A stretch of 64,000 nt of DNA, from assembly GCF_012958305.1 (NCBI RefSeq), contig NZ_JABBYO010000007.1, positions 186,001 to 250,000 of the forward strand, in the 5' to 3' direction. This stretch comes from Tautonia rosea (GTDB lineage: Bacteria > Planctomycetota > Planctomycetia > Isosphaerales > Isosphaeraceae). Shown piece by piece: positions 18,669-25,921 of the stretch. The position numbers and the translations under genes were made by a program. The stretch's first letter is position 1, and each line of letters begins with the position of its first letter. Under the pieces are notes generated by a model that did no database searches, was not told where the DNA came from, and saw only the letters and a list, made by a program, of their open reading frames with translations.

Positions 18669-18827
18669 TCAATCGCTGGCGATCACGTAAACCGCATGAA
18701 TGACACCCGGAATGTAGCCGAGCAAGGTCAGGAGAATATTGAGCCAGAAGTGAAGGCCAATGCCCACCTGAGTGAACACGCCCAGCGGAGGCAAAAGAAT
18801 GGCCAGCAGAAGTCGAATCAGGTCCAT
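18669..18827 (-). CDS. YqaE/Pmp3 family small membrane protein
   Basis: A 52-residue protein: MDLIRLLLAILLPPLGVFTQ, then VGIGLHFWLNILLTLLGYIP and GVIHAVYVIASD. The PPLGVF turn, the FWLNILLTLLGYIPG block and the GVIHAVYVI end are hallmarks of the Pmp3/YqaE/UPF0057 family, two-helix membrane proteins linked to membrane potential and salt or cold stress in plants, fungi and bacteria. GAGGATC lies eight bases before the ATG. It follows the DUF2188 fusion gene by 55 bases and is last in a three-gene operon with DUF1328. Confidence 0.93.
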   Translation of the reverse strand: MDLIRLLLAILLPPLGVFTQVGIGLHFWLNILLTLLGYIPGVIHAVYVIASD

Positions 18828-18882
18828 GAGCGGTGATCCTCGTCAGATCAATGAAAGGGGGCCGGTCTACCCCGTGGTTCGG

Positions 18883-19788
18883 TCAGGAAGGGCGGACCGC
18901 CAGGCCCGCGTTGCGCCGACGTCTCAAATCTTCGAGCGAGAGCTGAGGTCCGGCACCAATCAACGATCCGGCGATTGAGGCAATGATTGATGCGATAAGG
19001 GTGGCAAAGGTCCACCACGCGGCCGTGGTCGCCCTAAGTGTGCTCGTCTGAGCCTGGGCCGCCTGAACATCGGTAATTTGCTGAGCGGTCAAGCCGGCGT
19101 CGATCAGTTGCGCCTCGGTGAGGGTTGGAGTCATGGTCGGCCCGGTCACCTGCTGAAGCATTCCGCCGACACCAAGGTTCAACCCAAGCCCTGTCAGCAC
19201 CACCACGGCGACGAAAATGGTGCCCCAGAGCAAGAGGCCATAGATCATCGCCTCGTCCTTCCGCTCCCCGACGGTGCTCCGGCTGGTCACAAAGCCGCCC
19301 ATGAACAACGCGACAAGCAACGAAACAGCGGCCCAGATGGCCGCACCGATGGCCAGCGTGCCACCGCCGACGACGTCGGTTCCGGCCGTCGAAAGCCCCA
19401 CAGCCACGCCAAGCGTACCGAGCGATACATAAACCGTCAGTGCCACGACCGCGCCGGCCATCAGGGCACTCCAGCTCACTCGACTACCGACCGAGGTCAC
19501 ATCGTGCAAGCCGATGATCTCGTCGTTGGCCGAGCGTGCCGAACGACGGTGATCGCCCCGGTCGCGGTCGCTCCCGGACCGCCCATTGCTTTCGGTGAAG
19601 TTCATCACATGATCGAAGACGCCATCCTGTCGATGGACAATGAGATTGACCTCGCGATCCCGCGCAAGATTCTCACCTTCCTCCACTGCGATCGTCCTGG
19701 TCGCATATTCAGAAACGATTCCATCGTCTCCTTCTTGTTTAATGGCCCAACGATCCTCGTGGGGCACCACATGCAGATTCTTTGCCAT
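18883..19788 (-). CDS. DUF2188 domain fused to a four-helix membrane domain
   Basis: A 301-residue protein. Residues 1-65 form a DUF2188 domain (MAKNLHVVPHEDRWAIKQEG, then VNLIVHRQDGV), a small soluble fold usually found alone. A polar, Arg/Asp-rich linker (about 66-100) leads to a membrane part with four hydrophobic helices: SALMAGAVVALTVYVSLGTL, AIGAAIWAAVSLLVALFMGG, GLLLWGTIFVAVVVLTGLGL and FATLIASIIASIAGSLIGAG. Between helices 3 and 4 is a Gln/Thr-rich loop. I do not recognise the membrane part as a named family. It is the middle gene of an operon with DUF1328 (upstream) and YqaE (downstream). ATG 19788 follows GAGGAATCAACG; the upstream frame is not DUF2188-like. Confidence 0.82.
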   Translation of the reverse strand: MAKNLHVVPHEDRWAIKQEGDDGIVSEYATRTIAVEEGENLARDREVNLIVHRQDGVFDHVMNFTESNGRSGSDRDRGDHRRSARSANDEIIGLHDVTSVGSRVSWSALMAGAVVALTVYVSLGTLGVAVGLSTAGTDVVGGGTLAIGAAIWAAVSLLVALFMGGFVTSRSTVGERKDEAMIYGLLLWGTIFVAVVVLTGLGLNLGVGGMLQQVTGPTMTPTLTEAQLIDAGLTAQQITDVQAAQAQTSTLRATTAAWWTFATLIASIIASIAGSLIGAGPQLSLEDLRRRRNAGLAVRPS

Positions 19789-19821
19789 CGTTGATTCCTC
19801 AAAATCTGGTGTTTGCCCCAC

Positions 19822-19846
19822 CCGGCGCGGGGTCCGCCCGCGCCGG
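19822..19846 (-). terminator. Intercistronic hairpin between DUF1328 and DUF2188 genes
   Basis: A perfect 10-bp stem (CCGGCGCGGG with CCCGCGCCGG) with a 5-base loop, 38 bases after the DUF1328 stop and 34 bases before the DUF2188-fusion start. It lacks a U-tract. It could be a partial terminator or an mRNA-stabilising structure that raises DUF1328 output relative to the downstream genes. Confidence 0.45.
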
Positions 19847-19883
19847 ACGGATCATCGGGGCGATAGGAAAGCAGCCCCGATCG

Positions 19884-20054
19884 TCAGGCGGCTGGTCCTC
19901 GCGTCCGCCCAAAGATCAGTGAGGCGATGAACAGGACGAGGAACACGACAAACAGCACCTGAGCAATCCAGGAGGCCGTGCCAGCGATCCCGCCAAACCC
20001 CAGCACTGCAGCAATCAACGCGATAATCAGGAACGTAATCGCCCAGCCTAACAT
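19884..20054 (-). CDS. DUF1328 family small membrane protein
   Basis: A 56-residue protein starting [20 protein letters not shown], then [20 protein letters not shown] and ending LIFGRTRG. This is the full DUF1328 (UPF0391, YtjA-like) pattern: two hydrophobic helices around a GGIAG turn. In other bacteria such proteins are induced by stress, but no biochemical role is known. AAGGAG lies nine bases before the ATG. It is first in an operon with the DUF2188 fusion and YqaE, and a sigma-54 promoter lies 110 bases upstream (20164-20179). Confidence 0.92.
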   Translation of the reverse strand: MLGWAITFLIIALIAAVLGFGGIAGTASWIAQVLFVVFLVLFIASLIFGRTRGPAA

Positions 20055-20163
20055 GAGAATCTCCTTGTCCCCAGGAATGTTGGGGAAGTAATGGAAATGG
20101 CCACGGTATGCGATTGCCGGTGTCATCAACACCTGCAGATTCACCCGTCGCACAAACCCTGGG

Positions 20164-20179
20164 GCAAGTCGTGTGCCAA
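20164..20179 (-). promoter_or_regulatory. Sigma-54 (-24/-12) promoter for the DUF1328 operon
   Basis: Read on the minus strand the sequence is TTGGCACACGACTTGC. It matches the consensus YTGGCACG-N4-TTGCW at all but one position (A for the last G of the -24 box; the base after TTGC is C). The invariant GG (20177-20176) and GC (20165-20164) are ten bases apart, as required. Transcription would start near 20152, about 100 bases before the DUF1328 ATG. Confidence 0.78.
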
Positions 20180-20381
20180 AAGATTCCATTCGTTGAGGTC
20201 GATCGGTGCCCAAGCGATCTCCTACGCTCACGCGTGCGCGATTACAGATCAGCTCAGCATCCGCTTTCAAAGCGTGAGAAAGGACCAAGGAGAACCGGCA
20301 TCAATCAACGGATCAGCAATCGCGCTAACGGCCCGATGCACTGATCTCGGCTCCGCGTCGTCAAGCGGTTGCAGCGTGCCT

Positions 20382-20418
20382 GGTCACTTCCGGTTCAGTG
20401 CGGTCACAAGGTGTTCAG
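20382..20418 (+). repeat. Tandem direct repeat, candidate activator binding site
   Basis: Two copies of GGTCAC-N5-GTTCAG (20382-20398 and 20402-20418), exactly 20 bases apart, about two helical turns. They lie 28-66 bases upstream of the -24 box, or roughly -55 to -91 from the predicted start, a position suitable for an enhancer-binding protein. Function is inferred. Confidence 0.55.
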
Positions 20419-20445
20419 AAACCCCGCCTTGCTCAATTTGAACCG

Positions 20446-20462
20446 TTGGCACGACGATTGCT
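20446..20462 (+). promoter_or_regulatory. Sigma-54 (-24/-12) promoter for the PH-DUF2254-kinase operon
   Basis: TTGGCACGACGATTGCT fits the consensus YTGGCACGRNNNTTGCW at every position, with GG (20448-20449) and GC (20460-20461) correctly spaced. The start would be near 20473, leaving a leader of about 145 bases before the ATG at 20618. Confidence 0.88.
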
Positions 20463-20617
20463 CCGAGCTAGGGCAGTGAGGTGACCCGAGGGACGTTCCA
20501 CGGCGATCCATGCCGAGTCTCGTTGTCTTCGAGGACAGGTCTGATCAGAAGTGCGGCGAGTGCGGCTACCCGGCCGAGGCCGACCTGCGTTGCACCTCCA
20601 GCAAGGGAGGGAGATTC

Positions 20618-21277
20618 ATGAATCAACAGTCAAGTCTTGTCTATAAGTGTCCGCATTGTCAGGCGAAGGCAGAGATCGGCGACGAAATGCTCGGTCAGGT
20701 CGTCAACTGCCCGCGATGCGAGCGGCCCTTTCGAGTCGAAGCCCCACCGTCATTTCCGATCAGTGACGACGAAGCCGGCTCGGTCATCCGCAAGGGTGGA
20801 GCACCGGAGGTGATGAACCCCGTTGATCAGGAACGGGTGCTTCTCGTCCTTCATCCGGCAGTGCTCAAGCGTCGAATTTTTCAGACGACGGCCTCGATCC
20901 TTGTCATCATTGCCGGCAGCATCGCCATGATCTGGGGACTGGGGAGTACGAACCCCTGGCTCGGCTGGGGCGGACTGACTGCCGTGGTGATTGGAGCACT
21001 TGACCTGCTCTACTGGTGGTTCAAGTCCCTTTTCGTCACACTCTCTGTGACCAACCGTCGGACCATCCTGCGGACCGGGCTGTTCGCGAAGTCCACCAGT
21101 GAGGTCAATCACGACGACGTTCGGAACCTTCAGATCGATCAATCGGTCATCGCTCGCATGCTCAACATCGGTGATCTGCGGGTTTCCAGCGCCGGCCAGG
21201 ATACCATCGAGATCCGGGCCAAGGCGATTCCGGATCCTGAAGCAGTGGCAGCCATTATCCGAGAACACCAGGATTAA
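20618..21277 (+). CDS. Zinc ribbon and bacterial PH domain membrane protein
   Basis: A 219-residue protein with three parts. Residues 1-35 hold a zinc ribbon (YKCPHCQAKAEIGDEMLGQ, then CPRCERPF; four cysteines in two CxxC pairs). After a linker come two hydrophobic helices (ASILVIIAGSIAMIWGLG and WGGLTAVVIGALDLLYWWF). The C-terminal 80 residues match the bacterial PH domain (bPH2, formerly DUF304): VTNRRTILRTGLFAKSTSEV, VRNLQIDQS and LRVSSAGQD. Such proteins are membrane-associated with unknown ligands. ATG 20618 follows GGGAGGGA; the frame opens earlier (20510) without family support. It is the first gene after a sigma-54 promoter and is followed by DUF2254. Confidence 0.83.
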   Translation: MNQQSSLVYKCPHCQAKAEIGDEMLGQVVNCPRCERPFRVEAPPSFPISDDEAGSVIRKGGAPEVMNPVDQERVLLVLHPAVLKRRIFQTTASILVIIAGSIAMIWGLGSTNPWLGWGGLTAVVIGALDLLYWWFKSLFVTLSVTNRRTILRTGLFAKSTSEVNHDDVRNLQIDQSVIARMLNIGDLRVSSAGQDTIEIRAKAIPDPEAVAAIIREHQD

Positions 21278-21378
21278 CCGCCGTGCGAGATGATCCCGAG
21301 CCCTCGTCGAATTCGAGCCTCAATCTTCCGACGGCTCGCATCGCCCGCCCCTCCCGCCTGTCCTACCCGGGGGGAACG

Positions 21379-22833
21379 ATGCGCCTGCGATATCATTGGG
21401 ACTGGCTCAGGTCGGGCTACCTGTTCGTTCCCTCGCTGATGGTCTTGCTCGCCCTCGCGATGGCCTTGCTGGCGATCGAGCTGGACGGCTACCTCTACGG
21501 CGACGGACGAATCATTGAACACTGGTATGCGCAAGGAGGTCCTGACGAGGCTCGGACCATCCTGGGCATGATCGCCGGCTCAATGATCACGATTGTTGGC
21601 ATCGTCTACTCGATCGCCATGGTCAACCTGACACTCGCCTCTGATCAGTTCGGCCCGCGCCTGATCCGCACGTTCATGACCGACATGGGTACGCAGCTCG
21701 TGCTCGGGGCCTTTCTCGCAACGTTCGTGTACAGCGTGATGGTTCTGCTGGCGATCGAAAGCGGAGCCAATGCTCCAGGCCCGAGCGCTGCGTCGTCGGC
21801 TCGAACGGGAGATGTCGACGCCGAGGTCTGGGCCGCCTTGCCCGAGCCAACCTCCTTCGTTCCCGTGATCTCGATCTGGCTGGGAGTTGGCCTGGCCTTG
21901 GTCTGCTTGGGAATGCTCATTTACTTTATCCACCACGTTGCTCAGGCAATCCAGGCTCCGAACGTCATTGACTCGGTCGCTCGGGAGCTTGAGCGTTCGA
22001 TCCGCCGCCACTTTCCGGAAGCCCGCGATTCGATCGAGGCAATTGGGCCTTCAACCGTTCGCGAAGCCCTTGACGACGATCTCCCTCCGGATTTCGACGA
22101 GCAGGCGCGCCCCCTGCCGGTCGCCGTCTCCGGGTATCTTCAGTTCATTGATCACGAGGCACTTGTTCAAATTTGCTCGGAAGCGCATCTTGTCATGCGA
22201 CTCGATCAACGCCCAGGCGACTTCGTGGTGGCGGGTGGTTCGGTGGGCTTGGTCTGGCCGCCGGATCGGGTGAGTGAGGAGATCGAACGCCGGCTCCGGA
22301 GCGTCTTCTTGATTGGGGTTCAGCGGACTCCTCCGGAGGATGTCGAGTTCTCGATCAGCCAGCTTGTCGAGATTGCTGTCCGAGCCCTCGGAAACAACGA
22401 CCCCTTCACCGCAATCAATTGCGTCGATCGGTTGGGAGCCGCCATGTGCTTGCTAGTGGGACGCAAGATCCCCTCCCGAAAACGCTTCGACAGCGACGGG
22501 CAAATTCGCGTCATTGCCCGAGCAACCCGTTTCGGCGGGATCATCAATACCGCCTTTGACCAAATTCGCCAGTACGGTGCCGATGATACGGCTCTAACCA
22601 TCCGCTTGCTTGAGGTGATCGCCCTCATTGCCTCTCGAGTCGATAATCTGACCGACGGGGCAGCCTTGCTTCGCCAGGCCGTGATGATCGAACGTGGCAG
22701 CCGCCAAACCATCGTCGAGGAATACGATCGCCGCGACATCGCCGAGCGGTTCCAGGACATCCTCAACCAACTTGATTTACAGGACGTTACGGGAGAGGTC
22801 GATCGCTGGCAACCAAGACGGGTCAAAGTCTAG
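21379..22833 (+). CDS. DUF2254 family membrane protein
   Basis: A 484-residue protein with DUF2254 features: WDWLRSGYLFVPSLMVLLAL as TM1, the loop GPDEARTILGMIAGSMITIV with TM2, then IVYSIAMVNLTLASDQFGPR and LIRTFMTDMGTQLVLGAFLA (TM3), and a fourth helix near SIWLGVGLALVCLGMLIYFI. The C-terminal 270 residues are soluble, with NNDPFTAINCVDRLGAAM, the most conserved cytoplasmic block. Function is unknown; related proteins occur in many stress-tolerant bacteria. The frame extends to a GTG at 21283, only five bases after the PH gene, but ATG 21379 behind GGGGGGAA fits family starts better. It is co-directional with the PH protein and the kinase. Confidence 0.85.
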   Translation: MRLRYHWDWLRSGYLFVPSLMVLLALAMALLAIELDGYLYGDGRIIEHWYAQGGPDEARTILGMIAGSMITIVGIVYSIAMVNLTLASDQFGPRLIRTFMTDMGTQLVLGAFLATFVYSVMVLLAIESGANAPGPSAASSARTGDVDAEVWAALPEPTSFVPVISIWLGVGLALVCLGMLIYFIHHVAQAIQAPNVIDSVARELERSIRRHFPEARDSIEAIGPSTVREALDDDLPPDFDEQARPLPVAVSGYLQFIDHEALVQICSEAHLVMRLDQRPGDFVVAGGSVGLVWPPDRVSEEIERRLRSVFLIGVQRTPPEDVEFSISQLVEIAVRALGNNDPFTAINCVDRLGAAMCLLVGRKIPSRKRFDSDGQIRVIARATRFGGIINTAFDQIRQYGADDTALTIRLLEVIALIASRVDNLTDGAALLRQAVMIERGSRQTIVEEYDRRDIAERFQDILNQLDLQDVTGEVDRWQPRRVKV

Positions 22834-22890
22834 GATTCTCTCATACGCTTCTTCGAACCATTTCATGGCCGCTGCTTGTGCTGGAATCTC

Positions 22891-25767
22891 ATGCGTCACG
22901 CTGACATGGTCCACCGCTACACAATCGCCCTGCTGAGCGTCACCCTGGCGTTTGTGCTGAGATGGGCCATTGATCCGGTGACCGACCAGGAGTTCGGCCC
23001 CTTTCTTTTCTTTGCCGGAGCCGTGACGGTCAGTGCCTGGTACGGGGGCTTGATGCCCGGCTTACTCGCGCTCGGCCTTGCGGTCGTTGCCTCGGTCGTG
23101 GCGTTCTTGCCGCCGATCGGCGCCTTCTGGTTCTCGGATCCCGGAGAATTCACGCCAGTTCTGGCATTTGTGCTTGAAGGTTTGATTATTTGCATGGTCT
23201 GTCAGATGTTGCACCAGGCGAGAGCCCGCGCCGAGCGGTCCACTGCCGAGGCACATGAAGCCCTTCGCGCGCGCCGGACAAGCGAAGCCCGATTTCGCCG
23301 CCTGGCCGAGTCGGGCGTGATCGGCGTGATCGAGGGGCGAGACGAGTCGATTCTGGAGGCCAACGACGCGTTTCTGAAGATGCTGGATTACCCCCAGGAT
23401 CAGTTGCACGGACGGGGCCTGAGCGTTGCTGAGATCACCCCTGAGAACGAACGAGCGCAGGACGAGGAGCGTTTTGATCATTTGTTCCGGATCGGCACGC
23501 TTCCCTCCTTTGAGAAATCCTACCTGACTTCCGACGGCCGATCGGTTCCGGTGCTGGTGGGGGGGGCACTGGTAGAGCCAGGGGGCCTCGACTGGGTCGC
23601 GTTCGTACTCGATCTGAGCCGTCAGAAGGGTGTTGAGCGTGCGCTGGCCCAGGCAATCGCTCGGGCCGAGGCCGCCAACCGGGCCAAGAGTGAATTCCTG
23701 GCGGTCCTGAGCCACGAACTGATCACACCGATGAACGTGATCCTCGGCATGAATCAACTGGCCATGGCTGGGCAGAGTGACCCGACCCTTCGCGACTACC
23801 TGGCCACGGCTCAGGACTCGGCCGAGGCCCTGCTGGCCTTGCTCAGCGACTTGCTCGATTACTCCTCGATCGAGATCGGCGGTCTTGATCTCGATCCGGC
23901 TCCCTTCCACCTGCGGGTGATGCTCGACCGGGTTATCCGACCTCTGACCGACCGAGCCGCCCGCAAGGGGTTGGAACTGACGGCCGAAGTGGCCGACGGG
24001 GTGCCGGAGGTACTGGTCGGGGACGTCCGTCGACTGCGACAGATCCTCGTCAACCTGATCGACAACGCGATCAAGTTTACCGAGGCGGGAGCCGTGACCC
24101 TGACCATCAGGCTCGACCCGAACGACCGGCCAGCAGCCGACCCGGACGTGGTGAAGGTCTGGTTCGAGGTGGCCGACACCGGCATCGGGATCGACCCGAA
24201 TGACCGCGAGCGTATCTTCTCGCCCTTCACCCAGATCGACGCCTCGACCACCCGGCCGTACTCGGGGACTGGTCTGGGGTTGTCGATCTGTCGGCAAATC
24301 GCCCATTTGATGGGGGGCGAGATCCACCTGGAGAGTATGCCTGGGCAGGGTAGTCGATTTCGGGCCCTGGTCTCGTTGCAGAAAGGGGCCGAGGATGGGC
24401 CGCAACCACCGACCTCGCCGCCCGATCTCAATGGGGTGCCGGTTCTGGTCGTCGATCCTCTCCCGTCGAGCCGGACCGTGGCGGAGTCGATCCTGGCCGG
24501 CTGGTCGATGCGACCGGTCCTCGCTTCCGACGGCCCGACCGCGCTGGCCTTGCTGACGGAGGCGGCCGATCGGGGAAAGCCGTTCCCTCTGGTCCTCGTC
24601 GATGCTCAGATGCCCAGTCTCGATGGGGATACCGTGGCCTCTCGCATCCATCGGGAGCGTCTGGCCGGAGCAACGGTCCTGATGCAATCGCCGACCGACC
24701 GCGACCCGGACGCGTCTGAAGGAGCAGCCGTTCCCGAGGTCGAGGCGATTCTGGAGAAACCGATCACTCCCGCTCGGCTGCTCGATGCGATTGTCAAGGT
24801 TCTGGAGACCCGACCCCCGAACGATCCCGAGGAGAACCGCACGCCTGGATCGGACACGCCGCAGCCGGGTACGGAGCGCTCCTTGCACATCTTGCTTGCC
24901 GAGGACACGCCGGCCAATCAAAAGCTTGCCATGGCCGTGCTCCGGCGCCGAGGCCATCAGGTTGATCTGGCCACTAACGGCCAGGAGGCGGTTGATCTGG
25001 CACTCCGATCGCGGTACGACGTGATCTTGATGGACCTTCAGATGCCGGTGATGGACGGCCTTCAAGCCACCTCGACCATCCGAGCCCCCGGCGGATCGAT
25101 CAATTCCAATGTGCCGATTGTCGCTCTGACCGCCCACACCATGCGCGATGACCGCCATCGGTGTCTCCAGGTCGGAATGAATCATTATCTGGCCAAGCCG
25201 ATTGATATCCAGGAGTTGGTGAGTGTTGTTGAGTCTTATGCAAGGTCATCGAATGATCGCTCGGATCGGGAGACTTCGTCGGAGGGAATTCCCCGTCTCT
25301 TCGGGAACGGCTCGCCACCAGGTGCGATTGACCGGACCAACGTTGGGACCGAGCCCCTGACTCATCTGGGCCAATCGTTGCAGAAACCCGCGCAGGAGAA
25401 GCTGGTGAATCAGGATCATGAGCCCGTGTATCACCGTCAGGCCGCTCTGAAGCGTTTGGGAGGAGATGAAGAATTATTCCGTGATATGATCGGATTCTTT
25501 CTCGAAGACTTCCCGGAACTGCTCGATCAGCTCCGCCGCGGATTGCTGTCCGATGACGCCAGGGTCGTTGAACGGGCCGCCCATAGCCTGAAAGGACTGA
25601 CCGCAAGTTGCGGCTCTGGTCCAGCCAGGAAGGCGGCAGGGCGTGTCGAACAGATCGGCCGCGAAAACCGCCTGGCCGATGCCCCCGAAGCCGTCGAGCA
25701 CCTTGTTGCCGAACTGCAACGCTTGCAAGAGGTGCTCACGGCCGATCGGGACGCAATGGCAAGATGA
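22891..25767 (+). CDS. Hybrid sensor histidine kinase (PAS, HisKA, HATPase, two receivers, Hpt)
   Basis: A 958-residue phosphorelay kinase. The N-terminus has a DUF4118-like set of membrane helices (about 10-100), followed by a PAS domain (about 128-235). The H-box is VLSHELITPMNVILGMNQ with the phospho-histidine at 275 (I replaces the usual R after HEL). The N-box is LVNLIDNAIKF and the G-boxes are ADTGIGI and SGTGLGLSI. Receiver 1 has Asp 571 (LVDAQMP) but only one acidic residue at its N-terminus; receiver 2 is complete, with Asp 715 (MDLQMPVMDG). An Hpt domain closes it, with His 898 (AAHSLKGL). The layout is BarA/ArcB-like. It is third in a sigma-54-type operon and convergent with an NtrC-type regulator, its likely partner. 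Confidence 0.92.
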   Translation: MRHADMVHRYTIALLSVTLAFVLRWAIDPVTDQEFGPFLFFAGAVTVSAWYGGLMPGLLALGLAVVASVVAFLPPIGAFWFSDPGEFTPVLAFVLEGLIICMVCQMLHQARARAERSTAEAHEALRARRTSEARFRRLAESGVIGVIEGRDESILEANDAFLKMLDYPQDQLHGRGLSVAEITPENERAQDEERFDHLFRIGTLPSFEKSYLTSDGRSVPVLVGGALVEPGGLDWVAFVLDLSRQKGVERALAQAIARAEAANRAKSEFLAVLSHELITPMNVILGMNQLAMAGQSDPTLRDYLATAQDSAEALLALLSDLLDYSSIEIGGLDLDPAPFHLRVMLDRVIRPLTDRAARKGLELTAEVADGVPEVLVGDVRRLRQILVNLIDNAIKFTEAGAVTLTIRLDPNDRPAADPDVVKVWFEVADTGIGIDPNDRERIFSPFTQIDASTTRPYSGTGLGLSICRQIAHLMGGEIHLESMPGQGSRFRALVSLQKGAEDGPQPPTSPPDLNGVPVLVVDPLPSSRTVAESILAGWSMRPVLASDGPTALALLTEAADRGKPFPLVLVDAQMPSLDGDTVASRIHRERLAGATVLMQSPTDRDPDASEGAAVPEVEAILEKPITPARLLDAIVKVLETRPPNDPEENRTPGSDTPQPGTERSLHILLAEDTPANQKLAMAVLRRRGHQVDLATNGQEAVDLALRSRYDVILMDLQMPVMDGLQATSTIRAPGGSINSNVPIVALTAHTMRDDRHRCLQVGMNHYLAKPIDIQELVSVVESYARSSNDRSDRETSSEGIPRLFGNGSPPGAIDRTNVGTEPLTHLGQSLQKPAQEKLVNQDHEPVYHRQAALKRLGGDEELFRDMIGFFLEDFPELLDQLRRGLLSDDARVVERAAHSLKGLTASCGSGPARKAAGRVEQIGRENRLADAPEAVEHLVAELQRLQEVLTADRDAMAR

Positions 25768-25921
25768 GTGGAGTGCGCGAATTCTCTGTATGCGCATATG
25801 TTGGTTTGATTAAATCAGTGTTGACTTCTTGAATTCAGAAATATGATTTATTGGTGTTTGCGCAATTGGGTTTTTCTTTGAATCCTCGGTGCGAAGTTTG
25901 CATGGTGGCAGAGTAACAAGG
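25768..25921. other. AT-rich convergent gap between kinase and regulator genes
   Basis: A 154-base spacer where both genes end. It is clearly more AT-rich than its neighbours and has a nested imperfect inverted repeat (AAATCA...TGATTT around TTCTTGAATTCAGAA, about 25814-25851) that could end transcription from either side. Confidence 0.4.

Larger units (their letters stand above)
20055..20617. other. Divergent regulatory region between two stress operons
   Basis: A 563-base gap without a credible gene, bounded by the DUF1328 gene (leftward) and the PH-domain gene (rightward). It contains one sigma-54 promoter in each direction, a tandem repeat upstream of the rightward one, and two palindromes: CACGCGTG at 20229-20236 and CGCTTT-C-AAAGCG at 20262-20274. 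The symmetric layout suits shared activation of both operons by one enhancer-binding protein. Confidence 0.7.

Noticed and set aside
23062-25185. A 707-residue frame on the minus strand inside the hybrid kinase gene
   Set aside because: It is antisense to a complete, motif-rich kinase and has Arg/Gln/His-rich, low-complexity composition typical of frame shadows in high-GC DNA.
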